The position numbers and the translations under genes are program-made. Positions 62,838 to 64,000 of a stretch of 64,000 nucleotides of DNA are shown in pieces; position 1 is the first letter of the stretch, and the number at the start of each line of letters is the position of its first letter. The notes under the pieces were generated by a model that made no database searches, was not told where the DNA came from, and saw nothing but the letters and a program-made list of their open reading frames with translations. This DNA comes from DATFQE01 sp963733845 (GTDB lineage Bacteria > Actinomycetota > Thermoleophilia > Gaiellales > Gaiellaceae): contig CAVTEM010000004.1 in NCBI GenBank assembly GCA_963733845.1, forward strand, positions 124,001 to 188,000, in the 5' to 3' direction.

Positions 62838-64000
62838 AAAACGGAGACGATGGCTCGACCCCGCCGTGCTCGCGGCACTGCTGGTCGCGCTCGCGTTCGC
62901 AGCAGCGAGCTGCGGCGGGGACGACGACGATGACGGCGACGCGAGCGGCGGGACGACGACGGAGCAGACGGGCGCCTCGACCGAGATCGCCGGCCTGGGC
63001 ACGACGCTGGACGAGATCAAGGAGAAGGCCAGGGCGGAAGGCCAGGTCAACCTCGTGCAGTGGCCGGGCTACGCCCAGCTCACGAAGGAGTTCCAGCAGG
63101 CGACCGGGTGCACGGTGAGCACCAAGGACGGCACGACCTCGGACGACATGATCTCCCTGATCGGGTCCGGCGAGTACGACGGTGTCTCGGCGTCCGGCAA
63201 TGCAAGCGTCCGCATGATGGAGCGAGGCGATGTGGCCCCGATCAACCCGGACCTGGTTCCGAACTACGCGGATGTCCAGGAGGGGATCAAGAACAAGGAC
63301 TACAACTCGAGGGACGGCCAGCCCTACGGCGCACCGCACGGCCGCGGTCCGAACCTGCTCGCGTGGCGGACGGACGCGGTGACGCCCGCGCCCGACAGCT
63401 GGGGAGCGATCTGGGACACGAAGACGCCCTACAAGGGCAAGATCTCGATCTACGACGACTCGATCTTCATCGCCGACGCGGCGCTCTACCTCAAGGCGAC
63501 GAAGCCGGAGCTCGAGATCGACAACCCGTACCAGCTGAACGACGAGCAGTTCACCGCGGCGGTCGACCTGATGAAGGGGCTCGCCCCGAACGTCGGCGAG
63601 TGGTGGGCCGACTACGCGAAGCAGATCCAGTCGTACGCGAACAAGGACGTCGTGATCGGCACGACGTGGCCGATCCAGGTCAACCTCCTCAAGGGCGACA
63701 AGAAGCCGGTCGAGGGGATCAAGCCCAAGGAGGGCACCACCGGCTGGTCGGACACCTGGATGATCTACTCCAAGGCCGCCCATCCGAACTGCATGTACCT
63801 CTGGATGGACCACATGATCTCTCCGGCGGCGCAGGCGGCAGTCGCGGAGGGCTTCGGCGAGGCGCCGGTCAACCTGAAGGCCTGCGAGCTGACGAAGAAC
63901 AAGAACCACTGCGACGAGTTCCACGCCTCGGACGAGTCCTGGTGGGAGGACGTCTACTACTGGACGACGCCCACCGCGGACTGCGGCGGTGAGGGCGGGA
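62830..64000 (+). CDS. Polyamine-type substrate-binding lipoprotein (PotD-like), partial
   Basis: ATG 62830 overlaps the ATPase stop by eight bases; the frame is open to the window end (390 codons). A lipoprotein signal ends at the lipobox FAAASC with Cys28, followed by an Asp-rich linker. The domain resembles spermidine/putrescine-binding proteins: VNLVQWPGYA, LIGSGEYDGVSASGN, VTPAPDSWGAIWDTK, GTTWPIQVNLL. It delivers the substrate to the membrane transporter. The C-terminus is cut. Confidence 0.88.
   Translation, partial: MSRKRRRWLDPAVLAALLVALAFAAASCGGDDDDDGDASGGTTTEQTGASTEIAGLGTTLDEIKEKARAEGQVNLVQWPGYAQLTKEFQQATGCTVSTKDGTTSDDMISLIGSGEYDGVSASGNASVRMMERGDVAPINPDLVPNYADVQEGIKNKDYNSRDGQPYGAPHGRGPNLLAWRTDAVTPAPDSWGAIWDTKTPYKGKISIYDDSIFIADAALYLKATKPELEIDNPYQLNDEQFTAAVDLMKGLAPNVGEWWADYAKQIQSYANKDVVIGTTWPIQVNLLKGDKKPVEGIKPKEGTTGWSDTWMIYSKAAHPNCMYLWMDHMISPAAQAAVAEGFGEAPVNLKACELTKNKNHCDEFHASDESWWEDVYYWTTPTADCGGEGG

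Overview
The window is a high-GC, gene-dense bacterial chromosome segment and looks like Actinobacteriota. Several things point, by inference only, to the class Thermoleophilia (Gaiellales/Solirubrobacterales): the order rpsF-ssb-rpsR-rplI-dnaB, a Cheo-type GAAC-N4-GTTC LexA box, many GTG/TTG starts, ATGA/GTGA stop-start overlaps, secreted proteins with short collagen-like stretches, and a transcription-factor/beta-propeller/peptide-binding fusion. No phage, insertion sequence or CRISPR array is visible. The longest stretch without a gene is about 250 bases (44102-44349).

Layout. 1-3.1 kb: a 5'-3' exonuclease, a histone-deacetylase-family hydrolase, a membrane protein and a collagen-like secreted protein. 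3.1-11.6 kb: an ArsR/SRPBCC pair, a NarL-type two-component system divergent from an ABC-2 exporter, and a PadR-controlled MacB/FtsX-type ABC system. 11.7-14.1 kb: a glpK cut short beside rnpB, then (minus strand) a small zinc-ribbon gene, lexA with its SOS box, and tRNA-Leu(GAG). 14.2-20.7 kb: tldD-tldE, secG, an orphan response regulator, a glycosyltransferase and a methylmalonyl-CoA mutase-type subunit. 20.9-27.8 kb: a moaD-moaE fusion, two collagen-like genes, an M29 aminopeptidase, an M50 protease with a LOG-family gene, an EamA transporter and a histidine kinase. 27.8-31.8 kb: selenocysteine machinery (selA, selB, tRNA-Sec) interleaved with an H-NOX haem protein. 31.8-36.5 kb: a roughly 1,100-residue BTAD regulator with a membrane anchor, a beta-propeller and an SBP_bac_5 domain, divergent across a perfect palindrome from a DUF1059-like/cupin pair. 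36.5-42.2 kb: a cyclase/NB-ARC/TPR protein, an ABC1/UbiB kinase, UspA and a peptidoglycan amidase. 42.2-52 kb: rpsF-ssb-rpsR-rplI-dnaB, then purA-purD-purE-purB-purC-purS-purQ. 52.3-64 kb: an amine/polyamine block with a PuuB-like oxidase, aldehyde dehydrogenase, saccharopine-dehydrogenase-like protein, PucR regulator, Tat-exported amine oxidase, lysyl oxidase, class III aminotransferase, and a PotA/PotD-type ABC transporter cut by the window end.

Two genome-wide patterns matter for reading the annotation. First, about twenty genes need a frame change to be read through, including housekeeping genes such as rpsF and lexA. About 18 of 22 changes fit one extra base. This suggests sequence error more than gene decay, so most such genes are annotated as full-length CDS with the break noted. 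Second, many start codons sit 6-8 bases after a TANNNT (-10-like) hexamer with no Shine-Dalgarno, which suggests widespread leaderless transcription and was used to choose several starts.
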